A DNA stretch of 64,000 nucleotides from Rana temporaria. Lineage: Eukaryota; Chordata; Amphibia; Anura; Ranidae. The position numbers and the translations under genes are program-made. The stretch lies in NCBI RefSeq assembly GCF_905171775.1, contig NC_053491.1:299994252-300058251 (forward strand), in the 5' to 3' direction. Under the pieces are notes generated by a model. The model did not search any database. It was given only the letters and a program-made list of their open reading frames with translations, and had not been told where the DNA came from. Below, piece by piece: positions 11,617-22,728 of the stretch; within the stretch, counting starts at the first letter, position 1, and the number at the start of each line of letters is the position of its first letter.

Positions 11617-13707
11617 ACTGGAAGTCCTTATCTCAAAAAAATGTTTGACAGATGAAAGGGCCCATCTGGTGGGGGATAATGGTATATAAGGACGTCACAT
11701 CCGCTGTGACCATCCAAATATCATTGTCGCAGGGAAAGTATTTAAGAGATTGATAACCTGTTTACTGTCCTTAATGTAAGCTGGCAAAGATTTAACTGAA
11801 GGCTGTAGGTATCCATCAATATATTTACCAGCTCTGGACGTGATGGAGTCTATCCCGCTCATAATGGGACGCCCAGGCGGGTGTACAGGTCTTTATGTAT
11901 TTTAAGGGAGATAATATATGATGGGTATACGGGATGCAGCGGGTATCAGAAAGGCCTTTTCTTTCTTATTAAGAATACCATCATTAAAACCTGATTGGAC
12001 AATAGTTTTAAGGATCTTCCTATATCTGAATCTAGGGTCCCCAGACAGCGGGACATAGGTCTCAGTATCATTGACCAGAGACTCAAGTTTCATGGATATA
12101 ATCCTTTTTGTCTAAAATGACAATAACCGCCCCCCTTATCGGCGGGGCGGATAACAATATTTTTATTGTCACATAGGCTATCCAGACCTATCTGCAATGT
12201 TTTGTTCAGTTTGGGTTTCTTGACGTTAATTTTCTCGAGATCTCTGATGAGGACATCTCTGAAAATCCGAACTGAATGGAGAGAGACCTCCTGGAGGGTT
12301 AAAAAGGGATGCATTTGCCAGGTTAGAGTGTTTAACATCAGGAACATCAATCCTAAGATTGCCAATAGGATTGGACATGATGTGTCTTTTAACACTCAAT
12401 TTTCTGGTGTACCGATGAATATCCATATAGGTTTGAAATTTGTTCAGCCCTTTCGGGGGAGCAAATTTCAGACCCTTGTCAAGGAGTGATATTTCCTCCT
12501 TTGACAATTCTACGGTACTCAAATTATATATACCCTGTCCTGTTATGTTCTTTTTCTTTTGTTTCTTTGACTTCCTCCCCCCTCGGCATCCTCTCGTGCC
12601 TCTATAGGCCTTACGAGAGGGTGATCGGCCCTTGGAAAACCCCACTGTTGGGATTGATTCCTATCATACCAGGAGTCCCGTGGGTAGGGACACTGACAGT
12701 TCCCCATAGGGGGAAGATAAGAAGGGAAGGGGGGTGGAGGATAATTCCTGAATGACCTCTCATCCCAATTACCTCTATCTGGGGCCCGATTACCATAATA
12801 GTGGTTAGCCCACTCCCTTTGTGGATGTTCTCCCTGATGGGCATAATTATCAAACAATGGCTGAAACCGATTAAACGTGGGTAGACGGTATACATCCGGT
12901 TGGCCACCTACATATGGTCTCCTGGGGGGACCATATTGTCCCCTTTCTTCATAATCTCCATAACCTTGGGGTTTATTATTTTTACTCCTCCACGCTGGAG
13001 ATTTCGGTGGTGGTCCCTTGCGGGGTGTACCCCCAGATTTGGATTTAGGTAGGTTAGGGGGAGGTCTTGAGTCCCTTTCAGGTGATCTGTGTGTAACCCT
13101 TTTAGTGGTATTATTAGGTCTAGGGGTCGATTGGGATTGCACAGCAGTGGGACGATTACTCGTTGAGGGCTGTGACACTGAGGTCGTCGCCCCATTTGCA
13201 GAGTCATCGCCCTGGGTGGAGATCTTACTATGCCATTCAAAGACCGCACCTGCCTTGTAGTCCCCCATATCCCTATTATATTTTTTCTTTTTCTTATTCT
13301 TTTGTTCTATCTCTTCCTTTTCAAGAAGTTTTTTTAAGGGTTGTGGACCGTTCCTTATATTCCTCACTATCAGTATGGGGTAACATTTTTTCCTTAATCA
13401 GCTTGATCTCCGTGTCCAAACGAGTCAGTTTACCTTTCTTACGTTGGACTAAAAATTCTAGGAATTTTACCCCAGCCTGATTAAAATATTGAAACCATTC
13501 AAGGAGTTCTAATTCACCTTTTTGGGGTCCCACCTCCCATCTTAGACTCCGTGGGACCATAGCGTTCCCTATATATTGGTCTAGGAAGGCTATGTCCCAC
13601 TGGGTATGGATTTCTGATATCAAAAGGTTTTTTAACCGTATGAACATCCCTCCTAGGTCACCCTCCACTTCACCATTACTTTCAAAGACACCATCTTTTT
13701 TGATCAC
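11617..13707 (-). pseudogene. Penelope-like element N-terminal ORF, frameshifted
   Basis: Several overlapping - strand pieces that would form the N-terminal part of the PLE polyprotein. 13707-13321 is a mixed-charge helical segment. 13367-12543 is a long Pro/Arg/Asn-rich disordered stretch. 12645-12226 is a basic segment followed by TVELSKEEISLLDKGLKFAPP. 12395-12090 contains NIVIRPADKGGG, a motif near the N-terminal side of PLE reverse transcriptases. 12093-11902 carries more RT sequence. At least four frame changes are needed to read them together, and stops dominate 11620-11900, so the RT core is destroyed. Confidence 0.75.
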
Positions 13708-14005
13708 CCTTTGACCGAGCGATATTCAAAAAACGTCCATAGTGAAATAAATTTAAAATAGTGAAAAGAGATAAATGAAAGGAAAAACCTATATGTGAAT
13801 ATCGTCCCAAAAATGGGGCGAATATAGAAAACGAGAAAGCAGCTGGAGTAATAAATATCAAGAGACAAAATTTTGGAAAATAGGGAGATACTCTCTGCGC
13901 TAATCTCAAACCAGTGAAATTAATAAATCAATTAGTGAGAATAAACGGTTGAAGCAGCAACATAAACGTGATAATCATGAAAACATACAAAAAACTAAAA
14001 TAATA
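13708..14005 (-). other. Penelope-like element 5' non-coding region, inner part
   Basis: AT-rich sequence upstream of the first PLE coding piece. It continues on the other side of the hAT insertion at 15819. No separate gene or hairpin is visible. Confidence 0.45.
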
Positions 14006-14013
14006 GTTGCGCT

Positions 14014-15810
14014 CAGGGCCGTCTTTAATATGGTTTGGGCCCAGGGCAAACATTTTTTTTGGGCCCCCCTCCAGCTTATTTTGGGCCTGGCTGGTTCACA
14101 TGTATGTGTTTTGGCGGTCCATTGATTTGAATGGGCTGCCATGCCTTTGTTTCCTGCAGAAAAAAGGTGCATTCAGCATTTTAAAAATACAGTTGCCTTG
14201 AAATCCATTCTGCTTTTGCACCATGCTACTTACCTGCAGTTTCTGCACACACAAACGCACTGTGTTTTTAAAAGCGTGACTTAACATCTAAAAATGCAGC
14301 AAGTTTGACAGTGCGGGAACTGCAGATAAGTCACAGCAGGACAGCAGAATGGACAGACAGTGCTGCATTTCAGTGCTTGATGGGCATAGGCGTGCCGTGT
14401 GCGCAGCCTATTACATGAGGCATGCGCTTTTCTTTGCAGGAAATGAATGGGCTGCTGTGCCTGCGCAAATGTGGGCCGCCAAAACACATACATGTGAACC
14501 AGCCAGGCCCAAAATAAGCCCATCAAGCAGTTAAATACAGACAGTAATGTCATGTACTCTGAGGCTTTACTCAGCCTGGACTGCAGGTCTGGTCTGTGAT
14601 TTAAAGAGTTCCTCTATTTTACACATGGCATGGCATGGGGTCCCATGGTGCTAAAGCAGAATGGACAGACGGTGCTGTGACCCCATGCCATGTGTAAAAT
14701 AGAGGAACTTTTTAAAACACTGACCAGACCTGCGGTGAATCATCAAATATTATAAAGACTTTGGGCACACTCTACAGAAAACTTCAATTTACAATATAGA
14801 TTAGCAAACAGTGACATACCTTGAGGAGCAGGACATGAAGAAGTCAGCCTCAGGAAGAGCAAACTGGGGATGTTATAAAATCACATTCTAATTCACTTTT
14901 ATATGCAAGCAGCACCCAGTGGCAGGAAGGGAGAAGTGCGCGTCTAAAGGGAAGCCAGGGGTGCTGTACATTTTAAAACACTGGGAAGGGAAGCAGTACT
15001 GTCACTGGCTGCGTGCCGCTGATGATTTTCAGCCTGATTTGTGGGCAGCACAGGGGCTTAACGGGCGGCAGGGCCGCCATCAGGAATTATGGGGGCCACT
15101 TACACAGCTTCAGGCATGGGCCCCCTGGAGCAGAGAACCGGGATGGGGGGTGCTGCCGCCTGAAATTGAGAAGCAGGGGGGGGACTGCCGCAAATTTAGA
15201 AGCGGGGGGCCCTTTACAAAAAAAGAAAGAAATAAAGAAAAATATATATAAAAAAGGGGTGTAGCCATCCGGGGCCCTGGGGACCTCTGGGCCCGTTAAT
15301 AAAAAGAAAAAAAGAAATAAATATATATAAAAAATATATTTTAAAAAGGGGGTTGCCATCTGGGGCCCTGGGGACCTCTGGGCCCTTTAATATTTTTTTT
15401 TAATAAAAATAAATTACAAAAAAAAGGGGGTTGCCATCCGGGACCTCTGGGCCCTTTAATAAAAAATATATATAAAGAAACATTTATAAAAAAAAAGGGG
15501 GGCCTGGGGAACTATGGGCCCCTGGGGACCCCCAGACCTCTAAAAAAAATTGTCCCTTTAATAAAAAATAAAATAAAAATATATTAAAAAATTGTCCCTT
15601 TAATAAAAATATATAATTTTTTTTTGTATTATTTAAAAAAAAGGGGGGGTTGCCATCTGGGGCCCTGGGGTCCTCCGGGCCCCTGGGGGCCTCCGGACCC
15701 CTAAAAAAAAAAAAAAAAAATTTTTTTTTCAAAGGGGGTTGCTTTGGACCCCCAACAGTGACAGGGCCCAGGGCACCTGCCCCATTTGCCCTGCGGTAAA
15801 GACGCCCCTG
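14014..15810. mobile_element. hAT MITE, CAGGGCCG family, 8-bp TSD
   Basis: A 1797-bp non-autonomous hAT element. The left end is CAGGGCCGTCTTTAATAT and the right end, reverse complemented, is CAGGGGCGTCTTTACCGC. Both sides carry the perfect 8-bp duplication GTTGCGCT (14006-14013 and 15811-15818), diagnostic of hAT. Its interior includes a near-inverted pair around 14600-14730 (ACACATGGCATGG) and, from 15240 to 15730, degenerate repeats of GGGCCCTGGGGACCTCTGGG separated by A/T runs. The same repeat style appears in the hAT element at 31850-32992. It has no transposase and interrupts the Penelope-like element. Confidence 0.92.
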
Positions 15811-15818
15811 GTTGCGCT

Positions 15819-16663
15819 AAGTGATACCGTAAAAAATAAACATTAATATCATGTGAATGAAGGCAATGTGGAAATAACAGCTTGGCAGCAGTATGAACGA
15901 CACCCCAATGTGATATGGGTGTGACCGCTACTCAAGACAGTAAAACATTAAAAAACAACCATAAAAGGTAGATTATGGTAATAAGCCACACTTAAACTGA
16001 TATATGTGATGCAAAAAAATACTGTGCGACATGCAAAGTCCCAAAAGTGAAAAGGGCCAGTAAATAAACAGTACAAAATAGCAATATCAGATGGCATCCA
16101 TATGGTAAATCGCCAGGTGGGCAGATCAAACCAGAGAATAGTCCAATCAGAAAGAGGAAAAGATGTAAATTCCAGGTGAACACTGATAGAAGTGTCTGCA
16201 GATATAGAGTGATACTGTCATCCACCACCACAGCAATATAATCTTCTCCCGTGCAGCACACAGTAGTAAAGGGGGGACCCTTACCAGAATGTTGGATCTC
16301 CAACGAGATCAAAACTCACGTAAGCAGATATAAACCTCTGCCAAGGTTTCAAGTGGATCCTCCAGCTTCCAGACCACACGGTATCTCCGCACAGAATCCT
16401 CTTCTGGGGCAGTTTGTAAGATGATATTATTTAGTCACCCATGGGTCACCGGGGATAAAGAAGAGTAATAGACCACATGTGCATTACCTCTTGGCAAAAA
16501 ACGGGTGTTTATTATAAAGCTGTGTACAATACAGCAGTAAAAACCAGCAGGTGTCAAACAAGCTAGTGAACAAAAAATAATACAGTAAAAAAAAAGCCGG
16601 CATAAGTTAAAATTGCAAAAAGCGATCGCCCGTGCTTCCGGGGTCACGTGGGAGCGTGGTAAT
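15819..16663 (-). other. Penelope-like element 5' region, outer part
   Basis: Sequence between the hAT insertion and the inverted arms. It has no long open frame. Assignment to the PLE rests on continuity with 13708-14005 across the hAT TSD. Confidence 0.5.
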
Positions 16664-16671
16664 GTCACTCC

Positions 16672-16711
16672 GCCCTGACCAGTTTCGACATACCTGTCAT
16701 TCTCAAAGGGC
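16672..16711 (-). ncRNA. Inverted copy of the hammerhead-like fold
   Basis: Reverse complement of the 16989-17028 fold, identical in stem I, the GAAA box and the GTC triplet. Both arms keep it, so the pairing predates or accompanies the arm duplication. Confidence 0.4.
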
Positions 16712-16988
16712 ACGGGCGACGCACTGACATCACCACTTTATATAGGGAACACAGGTTAAACCAAGCCTCACTCTCAAAAGCCTCTGATAGGGTGGCAGGG
16801 CTGTAACTCTGAGCCTTGCCCTATGGTCGAGATAGGTGGGCGGGGCGCCGTGATTGGCCCTCCGCTTTGGACGCCGCCCATACTGATTTTAGGAACGAGG
16901 TGTGGTTTGACTCTCTATGCTTTTGAGAGTGAGGCTTGGTTTAACCTGTGTTCCCTATATAAAGTGGTGATGTCAGTGCGTCGCCCGT

Positions 16989-17028
16989 GCCCTTTGAGAA
17001 TGACAGGTATGTCGAAACTGGTCAGGGC
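16989..17028 (+). ncRNA. Candidate degenerate hammerhead-ribozyme fold
   Basis: Stem I is GCCCT (16989-16993) with AGGGC (17024-17028). Between them come TTGAGAATGA (a poor match to the CTGATGA core), a hairpin GACA-GGTA-TGTC, GAAA (17014-17017), a 2-bp C/G plus A/U stem III with loop TG, and the cleavage-type triplet GTC (17021-17023). Penelope-like elements are known to encode hammerhead motifs with very short stem III, so the location fits. The 5' core carries a 3-nt insertion and a C-to-T change, so this copy is probably inactive. The inverted copy is at 16672-16711 on the - strand. Confidence 0.45.
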
Positions 17029-17040
17029 GGAGTGACGTAG

Positions 17041-17345
17041 TGTTAATTTGTGTTAATTACTAGCAGGCGGCCAGCCCGCTCTTCTGTGACGTCTTCTTTT
17101 TTTCTTCTCTTCTTCTGCCTTCTTCCGATGTTGACCCAACCCCTCTTCTTGCTGCAATGACGGGTGCGCGGTTTGCATCCGATTTTATATAGGCCTTTCT
17201 TATGATGTCACAGTCCCATCATGCTCCGGTACCTACCCACGTGGTACCTACCAGAGCATGATGGGACTGTGACATCATAAGAAAGGCCCATATAAATCTG
17301 ATGCAAACCGCGCACCCATCATTGCAGCGAGAAGATGTACCCCAT
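17041..17345. repeat. Long perfect hairpin (MITE core)
   Basis: Arms 17151-17226 and 17254-17328 are almost perfectly complementary over about 75 bp (starting GCTGCAATGACGGGTGCGCG). The 27-bp loop itself contains GGTACC and CACGTG palindromes. The preceding 17080-17150 is a pyrimidine-rich run. No gene is present. It looks like the centre of a foldback MITE whose outer ends I cannot place. Confidence 0.75.
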
Positions 17346-17990
17346 ATTCATTCACTTAGGGTGAGGGGCCGGTATCTGGGGGCCCCCTTATTTAAGGGGG
17401 CTCCCAGATTCCGATAAGCCCACCGCCCGCAGACCCCGACAACCAATGGCCAGGGTTGTTGGGAAGAGGCCCTGTCCTTATCAACATGGGGACAGGGTGC
17501 TCTGGGGTGGGGGGGCCCCGCAGTGCGCCCCCCTGCCCCAGAGCACCCAACCCCCCCATGTTGAGGGTATGCGGCCTGGTACGGCTCAGGAGGGGGGGGG
17601 CGCTCGCTCGTCCCCACTCCTCTCCTGGCTGGCCGGGTAGCGTGCTTTGGATACGGGTCTGGTATGGATTGTGGGGAGACCCCCCTACGTCGGTTTTTCG
17701 GCGTAGGGGGGGTCTCCTTACAACCCATACCAGACCTAAGGGCCTGGTATGCTCCTGGGGGGGGAACCCATGTCGGTTTTTTATTTAAAATTTGGCGTGG
17801 GAGTTCTCCCTCTCGGGATGCATATCAAATGCTGCAGCTAGAATTGGCGGGAATCCAAGTCGGATCCCCGTCGCTTCTATGACGCGCTCGCTGGAATGTG
17901 CTTTGTCTATTCCAGCGAATGCGAGATGTCGGCACCCTGTCGCCGAGAATCAGCGCGATGCTGTCGTGCTAGAAACACATTCTCGGCATG
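17346..17990. repeat. GC-rich foldback-family fragment
   Basis: Shares a characteristic text with 28540-28870 and 29840-30190: a GGATCTGGGGG/CCCCTTTAAGGGG module, GATAAGCCC, CCGCCCGCAGACCCC, the CAACATGGGGACA block and the ACCAGACC...GGCCTGGTATG inverted pair. Here only one copy is present, followed by CGCTGGAATGTG/CATTCCAGCG inverted words at 17886-17920. Non-coding. Confidence 0.65.
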
Positions 17991-18036
17991 TACTGTAGGT
18001 AGGCCTGCACATTACTCAAAAAAAAAAATATTTATT

Positions 18037-18199
18037 TTTTAGGGGATGAAGATGGTGGTATCCCTGCATCTGGTAGTACACATTTTTCCAGGGCTAGTGC
18101 CCAAATTGTAATCCAACAAATTATGGAATGCAGTACTGAAATTGACATTATGAGGAATAGGATGAATGTCATGGAGCAAAATTTCAAAAAACATCATTG
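18037..18199 (+). pseudogene. Probable C-terminal exon of the Harbinger second (Myb-like) ORF
   Basis: A short open stretch encoding GDEDGGIPASGSTHFSRASA, then an amphipathic helix with QQIMECSTEID and MEQNFKKHH, and a TGA stop at 18197-18199. It follows TTTATTTTTTAG, a plausible splice acceptor. Harbinger elements carry a Myb/SANT-like partner protein opposite the transposase, and this position and polarity match. I see no Myb domain because upstream exons are missing or replaced by MITE sequence, so the assignment is inference. Confidence 0.45.
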
Positions 18200-18719
18200 A
18201 CATGATGGGGCGTATACAAGATTAACCCCCCCCCCCCCCCCCCAAAACCTGTTTCAAGGTTATGTTTTGCACACCAATTTGTATTGAAGAATCCACACGC
18301 CAAAATTTCAAGATGCACAGTGGGGCAGATTCAGATAGAGATACGACGGCCGTTTGTTTGTTTTTTCTACTTAGTTTTTTATGAATAAATTTGACCTATT
18401 ACACTATTGGCATCTCCATTGCCTTTTTTTGTTGCATATCCTAAACTGGAATCCCTGGTGACGAGGCTAAGATCTTTTTTTCCTGTCCGATGTGTATGCA
18501 GGCACAATCCTGCATAGGCTCATTTGACTATCTTTTAAATAAAATAGTCCATTCTTTCCGGTAACAGCATCCTTTTGCTTCAACACAATAGTGGGTGTTA
18601 AAGAAGACTGGAGTGTGGTGGTGGCTTTTTCCTTTTCTCACTTAAAGCAAGATTAAACCAACCAAGAAGAATTGTTTTACATATGTGTGACACACTGGTT
18701 AACACATTATTGGGACTCA
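18200..18719. other. AT-rich non-coding stretch with a C tract
   Basis: Contains about 17 C residues at 18226-18242, an AATAAA-like signal at 18382-18387 and scattered T runs. No open frame or hairpin is worth naming. It is probably 3' non-coding sequence of the Harbinger element. Confidence 0.4.
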
Positions 18720-19185
18720 GAGCCGGTTCACACTGGGGCGATCCGACTTCCAGCGCGACTTCCAGAGGCGATTCCAACACGACTTGAATGTGAACCACAG
18801 GGCGATCTGGGGAGATTTACAACACGACTTGAAGTCGTCTCCAGGACAGGAGACATTCCAGTGGCCAATAAAACAACAATCAGCTCTGAGAGAGGGAGGG
18901 GAGGGAGGGGTTTGCCTGAGAAATGTATGTTATCTTCCTAGAAAGTAGCTTCAGTTAAGACAGTGATCCGACTTCTGAGGCGACTTCCATTGAAATCAAT
19001 GGGTACAAATCGCCTACAAGTCGGATTGAAGTAGTACAGGAACCTTTTCTGAAGTCGGATCGCCTTGAGTCGTGTGTATTAACACTGCTCCCATTCACTT
19101 CCATTGTTTTTCTCTACAGCACGACTTGGGACGACTTGAGGCGACATGAAGTCGGATCGCAAGTCGCCCCAGTGTGAACCGGCTC
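18720..19185. mobile_element. MITE with GAGCCGGTTCACACTGGGG ends
   Basis: A 466-bp inverted-repeat element. The left end GAGCCGGTTCACACTGGGG is matched by its exact complement at the right end. TCA precedes it (18717-18719) and follows it (19186-19188), a 3-bp duplication consistent with a Harbinger-type MITE. Inside are several copies of CGACTTGAAGTCG-like words in both orientations, giving a strongly palindromic interior. Non-coding. Confidence 0.82.
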
Positions 19186-19188
19186 TCA

Positions 19189-19734
19189 ATGTCATGGTTT
19201 TATGACACAGAGACACGTTTTGATGATTTGTCAATAATTGTATTATTATTTTGTAATTGCATATAGTGATACATATATATTTTTTTCACAGGATCACTTC
19301 ACCTAATATTAATTAGCAATTGGTATCACTGAGTGGTCAAGCGCCTTCTACTTATTTTTTCCATTCATTACAATCAGTATTGTTTATGAGGTGCAGCTTT
19401 TGTATTTAGTTTTTTTTATATTTTAATTATTGTTTGGCGCTGAATTTCACTTTTTTCATAAAAAAAAAGGTTGAGCACAGAATAAAAACCCCCGAAAAAG
19501 ATAAAAATGGAGTGGCTTCTTCTTTCTATGCTCAATACCAGTATGTACATGTGTGACTACTGTGCAATTGTGTGTATTTCCTAAAACTGAGAACTACAGT
19601 TGACACTAGAAGTGCACTAGAAGGAGAACCAGGGAGACAGAAACAATGAAACCAAAGAAAGAATGACAAACAACTGTATAAATTCCAATGGTCAAATTAT
19701 TTATTAAGTAATTAATATTTCTTTCTTTTGGGGG
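19189..19734. other. AT-rich non-coding interior of the Harbinger element
   Basis: Low-complexity AT-rich sequence with no coding signature between the inserted MITE and the 3' end of the transposase. Nothing further is supported. Confidence 0.4.
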
Positions 19735-22728
19735 CCGAATTAGAAAGAAATATTTTCAGGCATAGCAATGGCCCCCTGACCCATGAAGTACTCCACATAT
19801 TTGTCGCGTGCCTCACAAGCAGATTGGGGGGCCAAGCCAGCATGACCAGTGTCCCATGCCAGGAAAGGTATCTGAGGGTAGTCCTGCCTCAGCACCAATG
19901 TTGGCTAGGTATGACTGGGAGTGCCTGCGTAAAAAAATTGTGCAAAATGCAACAGCCATAAACAACGGTGTTCAATTTATATTCCGCCAGGTGTATCGCT
20001 GTCTGGAACAGGCGGAACTGGCTGGCGAGTATCCCAAAGGCATTCTCGACTACCCTCCAAGCTCTGGCCAGCCGAAAATTGAAAACCCTCCTCTCTGGGG
20101 TGAGGGTCCTCTGGGGAAAAGGCTGTATGAGGTGAGGTCCAACAGGGCCGCTGTTAGAAATCATGGGGCCCCGTACAGCCTACCTCATGGGGGGCCCTCT
20201 TTGACCCTACCCTTGGCCCCGCCTCTGACCCTGTCTCAAAAGTTGCGGGGGGACATATGGTGCAATGAATGTGGAAGTAATCGGCTGGTTTCAGAGCTGC
20301 TCGTATTACTTCCACATGAAACCTGACAACTATCTTTACAAGCATACACACACTCCTGGCTGCTGTCTCCAGCCAGAAATGTGTATATGTGTTAAAAAAG
20401 ACATGCTTGCATGGCCTCAGCTCCGTTTTAAAATGGCGTGGTTAAAGGGGAGTGGTTGAGGGGCTGTAAAAACACAGCTCAGCTGTGTGTATTTACCCCC
20501 CCCCCCCCCCCCAACACCCCCCCCCCCAACAAAAACACAAGTGTGCAGTAGCATCTTACAGGTCCTTGTGATCTTTAGGCCTCATGCACACAGGTGTTTT
20601 TTTTTTCTGGCAAAAGGCTGCTGTCAAGAGAAGGGGCATTCTTAATCTCCTGTGTGCATGAAGTCTTATAGCATTAGGACATTCATTCACACAGCACACA
20701 ATGTGCTCTATGGCTCTATCACAGTGTACCACATGCTGTTGTGTGCTGACTTTGCTGTGGCTGTACTGTGCTATAATCTGTAACACACAGTACACCCATA
20801 AAGTAACAAAGTCAGCACACAACTGTGACACACTGTGATAGAGCCATAGAGCACCTTGTGTGCTGTGTGAATCATTATCATAAGGCACTGTGAGGAAATG
20901 GATGATTCTTCTGAGATTACAGTGAAAACTTCACTCACTGTGTGCTGCCCGATGCAGACCGCGCTACCCTCCGCCGTCGCTAGCATTCGTTTCGCCGTTC
21001 TCTCCCTGTCAGCTCTCTCATATCAGTCCTTGAAAGAGCAGAGCATGTAAATCACTGTACGGATCACTCCGCCAAGCACCAGGGAAGAGCAGCTGGATCT
21101 ATAGAGCATGTGGCTGGGCGCAGGTTTGTGTACCTCCGCCCAAAAATGGAAAAATAGTCCCTCCCCAGTGCCCACCTCCTGAGCCCCTCTGTTCACCTAA
21201 AGGGGCCCAGGAAAATATATTTATACACTCCCTAAGCCAGTAGGATGTCAATGTCATTTATTCAGCACTATTTTTGGGGTTTGAATGAAATGCACTATAA
21301 AGCTGTCCGGGCCCCCCTGATGAGCTGATAGGGCCGGGGCCCGGTACAACAGGGCTGGCTGTACTGCCCTATCAGCGGCCCTGAGGTCCAAGCCCGAAAG
21401 CTTCATCCGTGAGAAAAACAAACGGAAGTCCCTCCAAATTGTCTTCATCCCGTGGCAGTTCCAGACCACCAGATTGTAGACGCTTGGCAAACTCTGTCTG
21501 CGCAAACACTCCCCCATTAGACAGCCGGCCGTTCTTCCCCACGTCCACATACAAAAATTCGTACTGTGCCGACACCACCGCTATCAACACGATACTATGA
21601 AAACCTTTGTAGTTAAAATAGTACGACTCCGAACGGGGTGGCGGCACTATGAGGACGTGTTTCCCATCTATTGCCCCTCCATAGTTCGGAAAATCACACC
21701 GCTGGGCAAATTGGAAAGCCACAGTCTGCCATTCCTGTGGTGTGGAGGGAAACTGTGGGGAGAAACAAAAAATTACAATTAGAAATTTGCAAAATAAACA
21801 TTGCAATCACAATTCCAAAAACATCCTTGTGCCACATCATTATAACATTTACTAGCATTGGAGTGAGTATTACAAAGATATAGGCCCACTTAAATCAGGC
21901 TCCTCACCCCTCTGATGGGGCATTAAACATTTTTAGGGGGGGGCGAGCTGAGTGTAGGCCCTAAAAATTAAATACAGGTAGCACTATGCCTAAAAATATT
22001 ACAAAAAACACCAAAAACAAAAGGGGGGGCACTACAATAATAAGTTTGACAAAAGACTAGGCTAGGTGTGTTTGGCCCTAGGATAGCATGCTGGACAGGT
22101 TTAGTGAAGGGAAAGATGCATGTAGGACAAGAAAAGAGCATGGAAAGCTTCAAACAGGCATGGGGACAAAAGGGAACATACACAGCATAATACAATCATG
22201 GGATTGAAAAAAAAAAAAGAGATTAGCATACATTAAAAAAACATAGATTGTGATGTTTAAAGGAGAAAGCTTAACTTAATATACTCCTCCTGCATGACTT
22301 GAACGATGGCAGAACACGTCTCCGGTATGATGATCCCAAGCGCCTGGAAAGAGATGCCTGTCGAGAACTTGAGGTCCTGCAGGCTCCTCCCAGTCGCCAG
22401 GTACCACAACATGGCAATAAGCCTCTGCTCGGCCGTGATGGCTTGGCGCATCAGTGTCCTGTCTCGTGATATAGGGGGACAGAAGATCCAATAGACGGTG
22501 GAAAACGGGGTCCGTCATACGGAGAAAATTCCTGAAGTCATCAGGATTATTCTCCTGGATTTCCCTAAGCAGAGGCATATGAGAAAATTGGTCATGCTGG
22601 CACAACCAATTCTTGGCCCAGGAACTCCTCCTCCCTCTGATCCTGGCCAAAGTCCTTGAGTTCTTATAAGCTGCAGAAGCCAGCCCATACGCAGCACGAA
22701 TTTTAGAAAAATCATGCTGCTCCATCAT
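19735..22728 (-). pseudogene. HARBI1-like Harbinger transposase, two exons, interrupted
   Basis: A transposase of the PIF/Harbinger DDE class. Exon 1 starts MMEQHDFSKIRAAYG at 22728. After a frameshift near 22450 it continues as RQAITAEQRLIAMLWYLATG, a helix-turn-helix-like region. An intron follows to a canonical acceptor (exon 2 begins at 21752, preceded by CAG). Exon 2 has the first catalytic Asp in GAIDGKH (about 21680), the second in FLTDEAFGLG just before the hAT insertion, and after that insertion the catalytic Glu in VVENAFGILASQFRL (about 20020). CCILHNFF marks the family C-terminus. All three acids are present, but the frameshift and the 1.2-kb insertion inactivate it. Confidence 0.85.
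20143..21383. mobile_element. hAT MITE, CAGGGCCG family, inside the transposase
   Basis: A 1241-bp element with ends CAGGGCCGCTGTTAG and, at the right, CTGATAGGGCAG then CAGCGGCCCTG. The perfect 8-bp duplication AGGTCCAA flanks it (20135-20142 and 21384-21391). It splits exon 2 of the Harbinger transposase between its second Asp and its Glu. The interior includes a C tract (20500-20530) and an inverted pair around 20640-20880 built on ATGTGCTCTATGGCTCTATC. No transposase. Confidence 0.92.

Larger units (their letters stand above)
9850..17036 (-). mobile_element. Penelope-like retroelement (RT + GIY-YIG), degraded
   Basis: A Penelope-like element (PLE) read on the - strand: 5' region with inverted arms (17036 to about 15819), a hAT insertion, N-terminal ORF pieces (13707-11617), RT and GIY-YIG endonuclease (11616-10264) and an AT-rich 3' region (10263 to about 9850). 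PLEs are a distinct retroelement class whose RT is fused to a GIY-YIG nuclease. The coding region has several frameshifts and stops in the N-terminal two thirds. The outer limits are inferred from where recognisable sequence ends (the LINE poly(A) on one side, the end of the inverted arm on the other). Confidence 0.82.
16664..17036. repeat. Inverted repeat of the Penelope-like element 5' end
   Basis: Two arms of about 120 bp face each other: 16664-16783 and 16917-17036, with about 133 bp between. The arms include GACATCACCACTTTATATAG and its complement CTATATAAAGTGGTGATGTC. Each contains a candidate hammerhead-like fold. Inverted terminal copies are known in Penelope-like elements. TATATAA in the right arm (16957-16963) could serve as a promoter element. 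Confidence 0.8.

Noticed and set aside
19808..20326. 172-codon + strand frame
   Set aside because: Antisense to the transposase C-terminus and runs into the hAT MITE.
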